This document shows, piece after piece, positions 1 to 8,026 of a stretch of 48,159 nucleotides of DNA (its first letter is position 1; every line of letters begins with the position of its first letter). A model generated the notes under the pieces. The model did not search any database and had not been told where the DNA came from. It was given only the letters and a program-made list of their open reading frames with translations. The translations under genes were made by a program, and so were the position numbers. The stretch covers positions 1 through 48,159 of the forward strand of contig JAFRYI010000002.1 of NCBI GenBank assembly GCA_017437745.1. The letters are read 5' to 3'. This DNA is from Bacillota bacterium (lineage in GTDB: Bacteria; Bacillota; Clostridia; Peptostreptococcales; Anaerovoracaceae).

Positions 1-602
1 GCCGGGGTGTACCAACCGGAGTTGTTGAGGTTCATGACGAAGTTCTTACCGGCTGCTTCGCAGGCGGCAACGATCTTCTCAAGGCTCTTGGCGTCCTCGT
101 CGGAGATGACGCTCTTGTCATAGTACATGAAGTAGCCGTTGTCGGAAGTGAGCGGATAAGCATAGTATGCGTCTCCCGCGGAGATGGCGATGAGGGAGTC
201 ACCGTCGTTCTCAGCCTTTACCTTCTCGGCTGCGGCCTTACCGAGCTGGGATACAGCAGCGGCGTTGATCAGCCTTGCCAGCTGGTCCTGAGCGAAGAAG
301 AACAGGTCTCCGCCTGCCTCAACGTCCTGTACCATGGAGTCGGCTGCGGTGCCTTCGCCTACTGCCTCTACGGTGGGCTCTATCACGATGCCCAGAGTGT
401 TGGTCTTGTTGAAGTCATCGATCTGCTTCTTTGTGAGTTCTACTGCGGCATCGGGGCACCATACCTTGATCTTGTAGGTACCTGCGATCTCGCTCTTGGA
501 TTCGTTTCCGTTATTCGCCGGAGTGGTGTTTCCGCCGTTGCCGCAAGCGGCGAGGCCGATCACCATGACGAGCACGAGCACGATTGCTAATACTTTTTTC
601 AT
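1..602 (-). CDS. Sugar ABC transporter substrate-binding lipoprotein (MalE-like, family 1), C-terminus outside window
   Basis: The start ATG is at 602-600, with an AAGGAGG-type ribosome-binding site at about 611-617. The N-terminus MKKVLAIVLVLVMVIGLAAC is a lipoprotein signal with the modified Cys at residue 20, followed by an Asn/Gly/Thr/Pro linker. The mature part opens with KIKVWCPDAAVELTKKQIDDF, the usual first strand and helix of maltose/maltodextrin-type binding proteins, and later has the aromatic stretch GYFMYYDK typical of that fold. Only about 200 residues are visible of a protein that is normally 400 or more. It lies downstream of a GH53 galactanase on the same strand, so a galacto-oligosaccharide ligand is a reasonable inference. 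Sugar specificity cannot be read from the sequence. Its leader is almost the same as that of the unrelated peptide-binding protein at 26716-28293. Confidence 0.88.
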   Translation of the reverse strand, partial: MKKVLAIVLVLVMVIGLAACGNGGNTTPANNGNESKSEIAGTYKIKVWCPDAAVELTKKQIDDFNKTNTLGIVIEPTVEAVGEGTAADSMVQDVEAGGDLFFFAQDQLARLINAAAVSQLGKAAAEKVKAENDGDSLIAISAGDAYYAYPLTSDNGYFMYYDKSVISDEDAKSLEKIVAACEAAGKNFVMNLNNSGWYTP

Positions 603-637
603 AAATATCTCCTCCTTAAAAGTATTAAACATATTTC

Positions 638-656
638 AAGTCTGAATGACAGACTT
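638..656 (-). promoter_or_regulatory. 5'-UTR hairpin before the sugar-binding protein
   Basis: An inverted repeat AAGTCTG / CAGACTT with a five-base loop lies between the promoter and the ribosome-binding site of the 1-602 gene. Short 5' stem-loops of this kind often protect transcripts for abundant binding proteins; that role is inferred. Confidence 0.45.
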
Positions 657-667
657 TCCAAATCTAT

Positions 668-699
668 AATATACCACTTTGTGATAAAACTGTCACAAA
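668..699 (-). promoter_or_regulatory. Promoter with overlapping operator-like inverted repeat for the sugar-binding protein
   Basis: On the minus strand GTGACA (691-696) and TATATT (668-673) are separated by 17 bases. An inverted repeat TTTGTGA-N8-TCACAAA (678-699) covers the -35 box and spacer. It resembles a CRP/FNR-type half-site pair (TGTGA/TCACA), but with an 8- rather than 6-base gap, so the cognate regulator is unknown. A second possible promoter (TTGATA, 16 bases, TATAAA) lies further upstream, at about 715-742. Confidence 0.5.
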
Positions 700-775
700 A
701 ATAGTGTTCTTTTTTATATAGAACGCATTACAATTATCAAGATATCGGACAGTTGTCTATTAATTTGCGCATTAT

Positions 776-2743
776 CTAGTCCGCGTAGTTGAGGATAGCG
801 TCGTCGATCTTGCCCCAGGCGCCGTTGCCCGCTCCGGTGCATCTGACGTAGATGCCCACTGCGAATTCCGCGCCCTCGCTGTGGTGAACTCCGGATATCT
901 TCGCGGTGTGCCACTCGTTCCAGGACGTTATCTTAAGGGGTCCGGCAGCGACGATCTCTCCGTTCTCCTTTACGTAAGCGTAGATCTCTGTGGCTCCGCC
1001 GTCGCCGCCCATTATGAATATCGTAAAGTCGTAGCCGCCCTCCTTAAGGCCGTCAACCTTCTGCTCCGCGGTGAACTCCACGGTCTTTCCGGCGCTGTTC
1101 CAGAAGTGCAGGTGCTTTACGCCGGAGAGGGAGTCTCCCTCCTTCTCCTCCACGTAGAGCTGATCCATTGGGAGCAACGCCGTGATGGTCCAGCCCTCGT
1201 CTCCTTCTTCGAAGCCCGGGGACTTAAGATAGTTGAACTTCACCATGGAGACCGATGCCTTTGCGGCAAGCCCTCCTGCTATGCCGGTGATCTCGTATCT
1301 GGCCACGCCGCCGTTCTGCATCCTGTCGATCTGCGCCTGATCCACGTTCCACTCGACGGGAATGCTCTGCTTGGAGCCGTCGGTCATTATGGCGCTTACG
1401 GTCTTGGGGAGCTCAAGCTTTTGGGCAACGTCGCAGACCACCTCCGTGGATTCTATGGCTTCCGCCTTGATCTCGGCGGCGTTTCCGGCGCTCACCAGCT
1501 GGAATAGCTTAAGGGATTCCAGCGGATGCCCGGAGGAGTCGAACATGGCCTGGTTGTCCACGGCGCTTCCGCCGTAGTACTTGCCCGCGTCCTTGGGGTC
1601 GTAGACCGTGGCGTAGCTGCTTGCCCAGCCGGAACCATGCTTTTCCCAGAGCTCGTGGTTCTTCTCCCAGGACTCGGTGCCCACGGTTATCCAGGCTCCT
1701 TCCCAGTAGACCACTCCTATTCCGTTCTTAGTCTTATTTGCTATTGTATCTATTACGTCCACGACGCAGTTCGCCTGGCCCTGTACGGAGAAGGGATAGC
1801 CCTTTACCTCCCCTCCCTCGCCTATGGTGTTGCCGGAGAAGTCCATGTCCTCTGCCGTGTAGGCGTAGGATGTCTCCATTACCATGACCTTCTTGCCGTA
1901 GGTCTCGGCTATCTCGGAGAGGATCGCTGCCAGATTGTCAAGGCTGCCGTGCCAGTACGGGTAGTAGGAGGACGCGAAGACATCGTAGTCCAGGCTGTAG
2001 TAATCCAGTTTGCTTGCCCAGTTTCTGTACCTGTCCGGGGTCTCGGGGTTGGCGAAGTGCAGCGCCACCAGGGCGTCCGGGAACACTTCCCTTACGGCCT
2101 TCGAGCCTGCCTGCATAAGATACTGTATGTTGAACCAGACCTTTTCTCCCGCAAGGGCTCCGTTGGTCTCGTTGCCTATCTGCACCATGCCCACATCCAC
2201 CTTGGCGTCCTTGAGCTTCTGCAGGCTCTCCTTGGTGTAATTGTAGGCTGCCTCGGTCTTTTCCTCTATGCTCATGCCCTCCCAGGCTCTGGGCGCCATC
2301 TGCTTGGCGGGATCCGCCCAGAAGTCCGAATAGTGGAAGTCCACCAGAAGTTTAAGACCGTATTTCGTGGCTCTCTTGCCTATCTCGACAGCGGTGTCTA
2401 TGGTGCAGTTTCCGCCGCCGAAGCCGTTTCCGTCAGCGTCGAAAGGATCGTTCCATACACGCACGCGTATGTAGTTGATGCCGCTCTGCGCAAGAGTAAG
2501 AAAGATGTCCTGCTCCTTGCCGTCGTAGCCGTAATACTTGACGCCGCTGGCCTCCTCCGCAAGCACGGAGGAGAGGTCCATTCCCATGATGAAGTCCTCC
2601 GGAAGGTCCTCTACCTTGCGGACGAACAGACTTTCGCTGCCGGTCACCTTATCTATCTTCGCGCTGCCGCAGCCCGCAAGCAGACCCAGCAGCAGGGCCG
2701 CCGCCGTCACCAGTGCCATTGCTCTTTTACCTCTTAGATCCAT
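776..2743 (-). CDS. Arabinogalactan endo-beta-1,4-galactanase (GH53), lipoprotein with C-terminal carbohydrate-binding domain
   Basis: A 655-aa surface enzyme predicted to cleave beta-1,4-galactan. I chose the second ATG (2743) because GGAG at 2751-2754 is seven bases from it but only one base from the upstream ATG at 2749. Numbered from the upstream ATG: lipobox LAGC with Cys27, GH53 catalytic domain at about 50-420, acid/base Glu194 in the IGNETNG motif, and nucleophile Glu292 in VMETSYAYT. A Big_4-type bacterial Ig-like domain follows at about 430-503 (KTVSAIMTDGSKQSIPVEWN), then a jelly-roll module at about 505-657 beginning NYLKSPGFEEGDEGW, resembling the CBM61 galactan-binding modules often fused to GH53. 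The upstream membrane protein ends 27 bases away, and a sugar-binding protein lies downstream, suggesting one locus for galactan capture, cleavage and uptake. Confidence 0.93.
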   Translation of the reverse strand: MDLRGKRAMALVTAAALLLGLLAGCGSAKIDKVTGSESLFVRKVEDLPEDFIMGMDLSSVLAEEASGVKYYGYDGKEQDIFLTLAQSGINYIRVRVWNDPFDADGNGFGGGNCTIDTAVEIGKRATKYGLKLLVDFHYSDFWADPAKQMAPRAWEGMSIEEKTEAAYNYTKESLQKLKDAKVDVGMVQIGNETNGALAGEKVWFNIQYLMQAGSKAVREVFPDALVALHFANPETPDRYRNWASKLDYYSLDYDVFASSYYPYWHGSLDNLAAILSEIAETYGKKVMVMETSYAYTAEDMDFSGNTIGEGGEVKGYPFSVQGQANCVVDVIDTIANKTKNGIGVVYWEGAWITVGTESWEKNHELWEKHGSGWASSYATVYDPKDAGKYYGGSAVDNQAMFDSSGHPLESLKLFQLVSAGNAAEIKAEAIESTEVVCDVAQKLELPKTVSAIMTDGSKQSIPVEWNVDQAQIDRMQNGGVARYEITGIAGGLAAKASVSMVKFNYLKSPGFEEGDEGWTITALLPMDQLYVEEKEGDSLSGVKHLHFWNSAGKTVEFTAEQKVDGLKEGGYDFTIFIMGGDGGATEIYAYVKENGEIVAAGPLKITSWNEWHTAKISGVHHSEGAEFAVGIYVRCTGAGNGAWGKIDDAILNYAD

Positions 2744-2770
2744 ATACATTCTCCAATATGTCTGCCGCGC

Positions 2771-3574
2771 CTATCTGAGCGTCATCAGGCGTTCCGCAAT
2801 GTACGCGGCCGCGCCGTCCTGCCCCGGATGGAGCGACTTGTTTCCGAAGAACAGGTAGTAGTCCCTGCCCTCCTGATAATCTATATAATCCGAAGCGGAC
2901 GCGTTTCCGCCTCCCTTTATAAGGACTCCGTAAGGCACTCCGCCGTGCACGTAATACTGATATACGCTGCGGGGCGGAAGGAACTCCGATACCGGAGCGA
3001 AATGCTCCAGGTATTTCTCCGCGTCAGAAGCCTCCACTATGAATATGTCCGCCTCGCTGCCTCCGGCAAATCCCAGGACGTCGTAGTCGAAGGTATGCGC
3101 CTTCACCATCTTTATGCCCTCCGGAAGGTCCTCCGAGAACAGCACCTCCAGCTCCGCGCTCTTTACCGAAGGCACGTCCGCGAAGATCGATATCTTCTTC
3201 GCCGGGACCGTGTCCCTTATGCGGCCGAAGACGAAGGTAGTGAATATGGCCGACAGAATTATGCACAGCAAATACAGCAGCAGCTGCCGCAGCAGGTTCC
3301 TTGCGACCTTGCCCGCCTTGCTCTTCGGCTTACCGTAGGCATCAGGCCTTATGTAAGGCAGGACATACCCGCTTACATAGACGTCGAAACAGGCCGCGAC
3401 GGCCAGCGCCGCGGCGGCGCAGATCCTGCAGGGCCTTTCGTTGAAGGGCGTTACGACGCAGAACATGACGACGCAGACTATAACAGCCACGGCAGATACC
3501 GCAGCCATGGCTGTCTTCGCGCGCTTCCTTATAAGCTTCTGCCTTTTCAGTTCTTCTTCGGAGTATATTTCCAT
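2771..3574 (-). CDS. Membrane-anchored protein of unknown function with extracytoplasmic domain
   Basis: 267 aa, not assigned to a named family. Three hydrophobic segments (about 22-42, 50-72 and 95-117) follow a basic N-terminus (KRQKLIRKRAKT). The region after about 125 is soluble and probably outside the cell: it has strand-helix patterns and the phrase GGSEADIFIVEASDAEKYLE, reminiscent of a small periplasmic-binding-protein-like lobe. It is probably co-transcribed with the GH53 gene 27 bases downstream, so a role in carbohydrate sensing or uptake is a guess from context. No clear ribosome-binding site precedes the ATG; a TATAAT-like box lies about 10-15 bases upstream, so the transcript may have a very short leader. 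Confidence 0.7.
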   Translation of the reverse strand: MEIYSEEELKRQKLIRKRAKTAMAAVSAVAVIVCVVMFCVVTPFNERPCRICAAAALAVAACFDVYVSGYVLPYIRPDAYGKPKSKAGKVARNLLRQLLLYLLCIILSAIFTTFVFGRIRDTVPAKKISIFADVPSVKSAELEVLFSEDLPEGIKMVKAHTFDYDVLGFAGGSEADIFIVEASDAEKYLEHFAPVSEFLPPRSVYQYYVHGGVPYGVLIKGGGNASASDYIDYQEGRDYYLFFGNKSLHPGQDGAAAYIAERLMTLR

Positions 3575-3651
3575 ATCAGTTTAATTATAATATTCCGCGC
3601 GGAGATTCTCAAGTCGCCGGGATAACACGCGGACCGCCGCAGCGCGGTTCT

Positions 3652-3683
3652 TTGAAACACAGCGGGGTTTGTGATAATATAAT
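3652..3683 (+). promoter_or_regulatory. Promoter of the GH13 lipoprotein gene
   Basis: TTGAAA at 3652-3657 is followed by an extended -10 (TGT then GATAAT, 3670-3678), with an overlapping perfect TATAAT at 3678-3683. ACGGAGG at 3697-3703 then gives eight bases of spacing to the ATG at 3712. Which of the two -10 candidates is used cannot be decided by eye. Confidence 0.5.
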
Positions 3684-3711
3684 GACAGAGATCGATACGG
3701 AGGTACCTATC

Positions 3712-5382
3712 ATGTTTTCCGTTAAAAAGTCAGCCGCGGTCGTACTTTCGGCGGCGATGATACTGGGACTTGCTTCCTGCGGAGGACCCGCGGCCAGAAG
3801 CACTCCCGACAACACCTACGAACTCAGCAAAAACGGCGAAGCCATAGTCAACGACGTAGACACCTCGGCCGCCGGGAAAGCGAAACAGCGGGACGAAAGC
3901 GATAACTCGCGCGTGTTCTACGAGATATTCGTCGGATCGTTCTCCGATTCCGACGGCGACGGCACGGGAGATCTTAAAGGCATAGTCAACAGGCTGGACT
4001 ATCTCAACGACGGCGACGCCTTCTCCGGCAAGAGCCTGGGTGTGGAAGGCATATGGCTGACACCCATATTCACATCCAGTTCCTATCACAAATACAACGT
4101 GGACAACTACTACGAGATAGACCCGAAGTTCGGAACGCAGAAGGATCTTGAGGATCTTATCAAGGCCTGCCACAAGCGCGGCATCAAGATAATTCTGGAC
4201 ATGGTCATAAACCACACCGGGCGCGACAACGAATGGTTCAAAAACTTCAACATCGCCCAGAAAGGCGGAGACATAAACGACCCGTACTACCATTTCTACT
4301 CCTTCTACCGCGAAGGCGAGGAATACCCGGTGGGCAGACGCTTCCAGAAGCTGCTGGGGATAGACGTTTACTACGAATGCAACTTCGATACATCCATGCC
4401 GGAGCTCGACTTCGATCAGCCGGCTGTGCGCCAGGCGGTGCTGGACATAGCGAAGCACTATCTGGACCTGGGCGTGGACGGATTCCGCTTCGACGCGGCT
4501 AAATACATCTATCTGGGCGAAGTCGACAGGAACGTCGAGTTCTGGAACTGGTACATAGGAGAGCTCCGCAAGATAAAGCCGGACGTCTACACCGTAGCGG
4601 AGGTCTGGGACGCGGACAGCATAACCGATCAGTATTACGACGCGCTCAACTGCTTCGATTTCTCGGTGTCGCAGGTGAACGGCATGATCGCGGAGACCGC
4701 CAAGGCCGGAGACGCCAACAGATACACGGCGTACGTGGAGAGATACCTGAACCGTATAAACGGTCTTAACGAAGACGCGATGATAGTCCCGTTCATATCC
4801 AACCACGACATGGACCGCGCGGCCGGTTACCTTACTCCGGTAAGTTACAACATGCAGTTCGCGGCGAACCTGTACATACTGGGGCCGGGATCACCGTTCA
4901 TCTACTACGGCGAGGAGATAGGCCTTAAGGGCTCGCGCGGAAGCGCCAACACGGACGCCAACAGGCGCCTTGCCATGCTCTGGGGAGACGACGACAAGGT
5001 GTCCGATCCGGAAGGGACGACCTATCCCAGGGACAACCAGGTCGACACCTCCGTTAAGGAGCAGCTGGCGCGCGACGACAGTCTGCTTACCTACTACAAA
5101 AAGCTCCTGATGATACGCGCCGCGAACCCGGAGATAGCCAAAGGCAGCTACAAAGCGCTTAAACTTAGCGGCACCAAGACCGGAGGCTTCGTCTCCACGC
5201 TGGACGGCAGCAGCGTATGCGTTCTGCACAACCCGTCCAACGGCACGGCAACGATAGACCTGTCGACGGTCTCCGGAGCCGAAGGTTTCAGGACCATAGC
5301 CGCGTACATAGGTCAGGGTGAGGCGACGCTGGAAGGCAGCGTACTTACGCTTAACGGACGCACCAGCGTAGTGCTGAGATAA
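3712..5382 (+). CDS. Secreted GH13 alpha-amylase-family glycoside hydrolase, lipoprotein
   Basis: 556 aa from the ATG at 3712 (upstream in-frame starts lie inside the promoter). The signal peptide ends in a lipobox LASC with Cys23, so the enzyme is predicted to sit on the outer face of the membrane. The catalytic barrel starts near residue 68 (VFYEIFVGSFSDSDGDGTGD, which also holds the usual Ca-binding Asp-rich loop). GH13 conserved regions are intact: DMVINH (region I), GFRFDAAK with nucleophile Asp261, VYTVAEVWD with acid/base Glu297, and ISNHDMDR with Asp366. A C-terminal beta domain follows. The family acts on alpha-glucosidic bonds of starch-like oligosaccharides or sucrose-like substrates; exact specificity is not readable. 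It is divergent from the galactanase locus and ends at a strong terminator. Confidence 0.93.
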   Translation: MFSVKKSAAVVLSAAMILGLASCGGPAARSTPDNTYELSKNGEAIVNDVDTSAAGKAKQRDESDNSRVFYEIFVGSFSDSDGDGTGDLKGIVNRLDYLNDGDAFSGKSLGVEGIWLTPIFTSSSYHKYNVDNYYEIDPKFGTQKDLEDLIKACHKRGIKIILDMVINHTGRDNEWFKNFNIAQKGGDINDPYYHFYSFYREGEEYPVGRRFQKLLGIDVYYECNFDTSMPELDFDQPAVRQAVLDIAKHYLDLGVDGFRFDAAKYIYLGEVDRNVEFWNWYIGELRKIKPDVYTVAEVWDADSITDQYYDALNCFDFSVSQVNGMIAETAKAGDANRYTAYVERYLNRINGLNEDAMIVPFISNHDMDRAAGYLTPVSYNMQFAANLYILGPGSPFIYYGEEIGLKGSRGSANTDANRRLAMLWGDDDKVSDPEGTTYPRDNQVDTSVKEQLARDDSLLTYYKKLLMIRAANPEIAKGSYKALKLSGTKTGGFVSTLDGSSVCVLHNPSNGTATIDLSTVSGAEGFRTIAAYIGQGEATLEGSVLTLNGRTSVVLR

Positions 5383-5395
5383 ACGAAACAAATAC

Positions 5396-5421
5396 AAAAG
5401 GGCGGAGACATCCGCCCTTTT
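5396..5421. terminator. Bidirectional terminator between GH13 gene and tRNA-Thr
   Basis: An 11-base stem (AAAAGGGCGGA / TCCGCCCTTTT) with loop GACA. T-tracts follow on both strands, so it can end the plus-strand GH13 transcript and the minus-strand tRNA transcript. Confidence 0.85.
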
Positions 5422-5425
5422 ATAC

Positions 5426-5501
5426 TGGAGCTACTGGTCGGACTTGAACCGACGACCTGCTGATTACGAATCAGCTGCTCTACCGACTGAGCCACAGTAG
5501 C
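5426..5501 (-). tRNA. tRNA-Thr (anticodon CGT)
   Basis: 76 nt including an encoded CCA. Acceptor stem GCTACTG / CAGTAGC, D stem GCTC / GAGC, anticodon stem GCTGA / TCAGC with loop TTCGTAA (anticodon at 5466-5468), T arm GTCGG TTCAAGT CCGAC. All stems pair perfectly. It reads the Thr codon ACG. Confidence 0.96.
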
Positions 5502-5511
5502 GTGCCAAAAA

Positions 5512-5540
5512 ATAATAGCACAAACTTCTTCAGTCCGCAA
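5512..5540 (-). promoter_or_regulatory. tRNA-Thr promoter
   Basis: On the minus strand TTGCGG (5535-5540) and TATTAT (5512-5517) are exactly 17 bases apart, placing initiation a few bases before the tRNA 5' end. Confidence 0.6.
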
Positions 5541-5611
5541 GAATTATTGTATTCTTTGCGCAGACGATCCCCCGCGGCGGCGTTTTACCGGCCTGCCGCG
5601 GAAACGATACG

Positions 5612-6415
5612 TCATTTGCCTGTTATGGCGTGCGCCTTTATGTAATCGCCCCAGACCGTGTAATACTTTCCGAGGATGTGAGTGCTGTCGTGGGTATAGG
5701 TGCTGTCCATGTCGCCGCTCGCGTTGTCGAACAGACCGTTGCACTCTATGTAAAAGACAGTATGTCCGTCCTGAAGGCTCTCGAAATACCCGTTGAGCTC
5801 GTTGATCCTGCTGTTGTTCACCCATTTATCCGTGGACGAACGGCTGTATCCCACGTGCAGGTTGGAGACGAGTATCAGCATGGCGTCCGGGTTGAGCTTG
5901 CGAACGGTCCCGAACAGATCCGCGAACCTGCCCTTGAGCTTCTCCATGTTGTAGCCCAGGTCATTTATCCCCATGCAGATGAATATCTTGCCGAAGCTCT
6001 TCTTTTTAAGCAGAGTCTCCAGGTTTATGTCCCCGTAGCCGCGGACATCCACGTCCTTGCCGTTGTAGTTGCTGATGCCGAGGCCGGTGGAGCAGAACCA
6101 CAGCGCGCCGTCTATCTTCCCGTATGTCTGAAGACCCACGAATCTGGAATCTCCCACGAAGAGCGCGTCGGAATAGTAACCTTCCGGAGCCTCGCCTACG
6201 GTAAGTTCAGGACCGATGAGTATTCCGTCCTTCTTTACCAGCAGATCCTCCGGGACCGGATCTGAATCGTCCGCGTCCTCGGCCACGGCAAAAGACTCGG
6301 CGTTGTTCGCCGGCGCCGGCTGAGGAGCCTTCCCCGCCCTGCCGTGTATAAGCACAGCCGCGACGACAAGAACTATCAGTATTAAAGCTGTATATAAAAT
6401 CTTTTTGATTATCAT
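5612..6415 (-). CDS. SGNH/GDSL-family hydrolase, membrane anchored, probable partner of MBOAT acetyltransferase
   Basis: 267 aa. One N-terminal membrane segment (about 6-24) and a Pro/Ala linker precede an extracytoplasmic SGNH domain. Block I is FVGDSR (nucleophile Ser90), block III is MGINDLG (Asn151), and block V is THDSTH (Asp243 and His246), so the full catalytic set is present. Such proteins transfer or remove acetyl groups on cell-surface polymers. The start lies nine bases after the stop of the MBOAT gene, with GAGGT between them, so the two are coupled. This arrangement matches two-protein O-acetylation systems such as AlgI/AlgJ-X or PatA/PatB. Which polymer is modified here is unknown. 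Confidence 0.85.
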   Translation of the reverse strand: MIIKKILYTALILIVLVVAAVLIHGRAGKAPQPAPANNAESFAVAEDADDSDPVPEDLLVKKDGILIGPELTVGEAPEGYYSDALFVGDSRFVGLQTYGKIDGALWFCSTGLGISNYNGKDVDVRGYGDINLETLLKKKSFGKIFICMGINDLGYNMEKLKGRFADLFGTVRKLNPDAMLILVSNLHVGYSRSSTDKWVNNSRINELNGYFESLQDGHTVFYIECNGLFDNASGDMDSTYTHDSTHILGKYYTVWGDYIKAHAITGK

Positions 6416-6424
6416 CCGAAGACC

Positions 6425-7816
6425 TCAGAATCTGAAATACATGAACGGGTCGTTCATGCCCATGATCAGGCAGTACACCGCCACACCGAGCACGCCCGCC
6501 AGCGGTATCCATATGAACCATTTATCCTTATATCTGGCGTAGAGCCTTCCGGGAAGCTCCGTGGAGAGCACCGCCGCTATTATCAGCAGCCACCAGAAAT
6601 CCTTAAGCTGCAGGAGCCAGTCGCCGGAGCTTACGTTCTCCCCGCCCATGCCTATCAGCCTTCCGTAGAAGGTGCCCAGCTGCCCCAGGTCGGAGATCGC
6701 GAACACCATCCATTGCAGCGGGATCAGCAGTATCATGTAGACGTGGCCTACCGCCCTGTGCCCTTCCATGAAGCCCTGCAGCCCCTGCTTCTCTACGGAT
6801 ATGATCAGGAACAGCACCAGCCCCCAGATAACGAAGTTCCAGTCCGCTCCGTGCCATATTCCCGTAAGCATCCATACCACGAACAGGTTGAGCGTCGTCC
6901 TTGCCGGACCTTTGCGGTTTCCGCCAAGCGGTATGTAGACGTATTCGCGGAACCACGCGCCCAGCGTCATGTGCCAGCGTCTCCAGAACTCCGTCATGCT
7001 TACGGATACGTAAGGACTGTTGAAGTTCTGCGGGAACTCGAAGCCCATCATGCGGCCCAGGCCGATGGCCATGTACGAATAGCCGCAGAAGTCGAAGAAC
7101 AGCTGGAAACTGTATCCTATCATAGCCAGCCACGCCATCCCGACGGATATGGACGAATAGCCTATGGCGTCCGCCGCGGTCCAGATGTTGCTCAGCTGGT
7201 TCGCGATTATCACCTTGAATCCAAGACCTATTATGAAGGTCTTAAGGCCGTCCAGAAAGCCCTGCAGGCTCTCTTTGCGTTTGCGGAGAGCCACACGCAC
7301 TTCCGAGAAGCGTACTATCGGTCCGGCGATCAGCTGCGGGAACATCATTATGTACGCGCCCAGGTTTACGAAGCTCTTCTCCACCAGCGACGGATCTCTG
7401 TACACATCGATGACGTACGAAGCGATTTGGAAGGTGTAGAAGCTTATGCCTATCGGAAGTATCAGCCCCAGGTTCGTGCCGAGAACGAAATCGATGTACT
7501 TGAACACGAACAGTATGCCGAAATCCACGACAAGTCCGACGATAAGGATGAATTTTTTCTGTGCGCTGCGGTCCTTTTTGGAGACGCCGCATTTGTACAG
7601 CGCCACGCCCACGTAATAGTTGAAGAGGACCGATACCAGTATGACTATCAGATATAGCGGAGTGCCGCTGACGATTGTCCCGTAGCCGTAAAACCCGACG
7701 CTGAAGAGGAACACCACGGCGTTTCTGTAGGGCCTGGCGTATTTGCAGGTCAGATAATAAGCCGCCAGAAACAGCGGCAGAAATATCCCTAAAAACACCA
7801 GACTGCTGAAAACCAT
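6425..7816 (-). CDS. MBOAT-family O-acyltransferase (AlgI/DltB-like)
   Basis: 463 aa, about ten to twelve membrane helices. The MBOAT signature is complete: FWRRWHMTLGAWFREYVYIPLGG (His282 inside) and LTGIWHGADWNFVIWG, with the putative catalytic His322. The family moves acyl groups (usually acetate) across the membrane to a surface polymer. The next gene downstream is an SGNH hydrolase, which suggests polysaccharide or peptidoglycan O-acetylation rather than D-alanylation; no dltA/C/D neighbours are present. A TATAAT box lies at 7861-7866 on the minus strand, but I see no convincing -35. The ribosome-binding site (AAGGGGA) is weak and distant. Confidence 0.92.
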   Translation of the reverse strand: MVFSSLVFLGIFLPLFLAAYYLTCKYARPYRNAVVFLFSVGFYGYGTIVSGTPLYLIVILVSVLFNYYVGVALYKCGVSKKDRSAQKKFILIVGLVVDFGILFVFKYIDFVLGTNLGLILPIGISFYTFQIASYVIDVYRDPSLVEKSFVNLGAYIMMFPQLIAGPIVRFSEVRVALRKRKESLQGFLDGLKTFIIGLGFKVIIANQLSNIWTAADAIGYSSISVGMAWLAMIGYSFQLFFDFCGYSYMAIGLGRMMGFEFPQNFNSPYVSVSMTEFWRRWHMTLGAWFREYVYIPLGGNRKGPARTTLNLFVVWMLTGIWHGADWNFVIWGLVLFLIISVEKQGLQGFMEGHRAVGHVYMILLIPLQWMVFAISDLGQLGTFYGRLIGMGGENVSSGDWLLQLKDFWWLLIIAAVLSTELPGRLYARYKDKWFIWIPLAGVLGVAVYCLIMGMNDPFMYFRF

Positions 7817-7877
7817 TTAGGACCGTCCCCTTACGACGCGTTTTACACAATAGATAGTATATTATATCACTAAGGAG

Positions 7878-7912
7878 CACAAAATAAAAGGTCTGACAGA
7901 CGATCAGACCTT
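7878..7912 (-). terminator. Terminator downstream of bioY
   Basis: Minus-strand stem AAGGTCTGA / TCAGACCTT with a seven-base loop (7888-7912), followed by TTTTATTTT. Confidence 0.75.
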
Positions 7913-7975
7913 GATTCTTCCAGTAATTCCGAGGCAGTTTCAGTGGACCGGTACGGCTGTCCTCCCTCAGCCGTT

Positions 7976-8026
7976 TCAGACCTTGACGCGCCGCTTGTAC
8001 GGTTACCGCTCAGACCTTGACGCGCC
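7976..8026. repeat. Short direct repeat at the bioY 3' end
   Basis: TCAGACCTTGACGCGCC occurs twice, at 7976-7992 and 8010-8026, 34 bases apart. The second copy contains the bioY stop codon and last residues. The first 11 bases occur again at 7904-7914 inside the terminator stem. It looks like a local duplication of the gene's tail. Confidence 0.7.

Noticed and set aside
1526-2737. Long plus-strand frame opposite the galactanase gene
   Set aside because: Antisense shadow of GH53; no ribosome-binding site, and composition is driven by the real gene.
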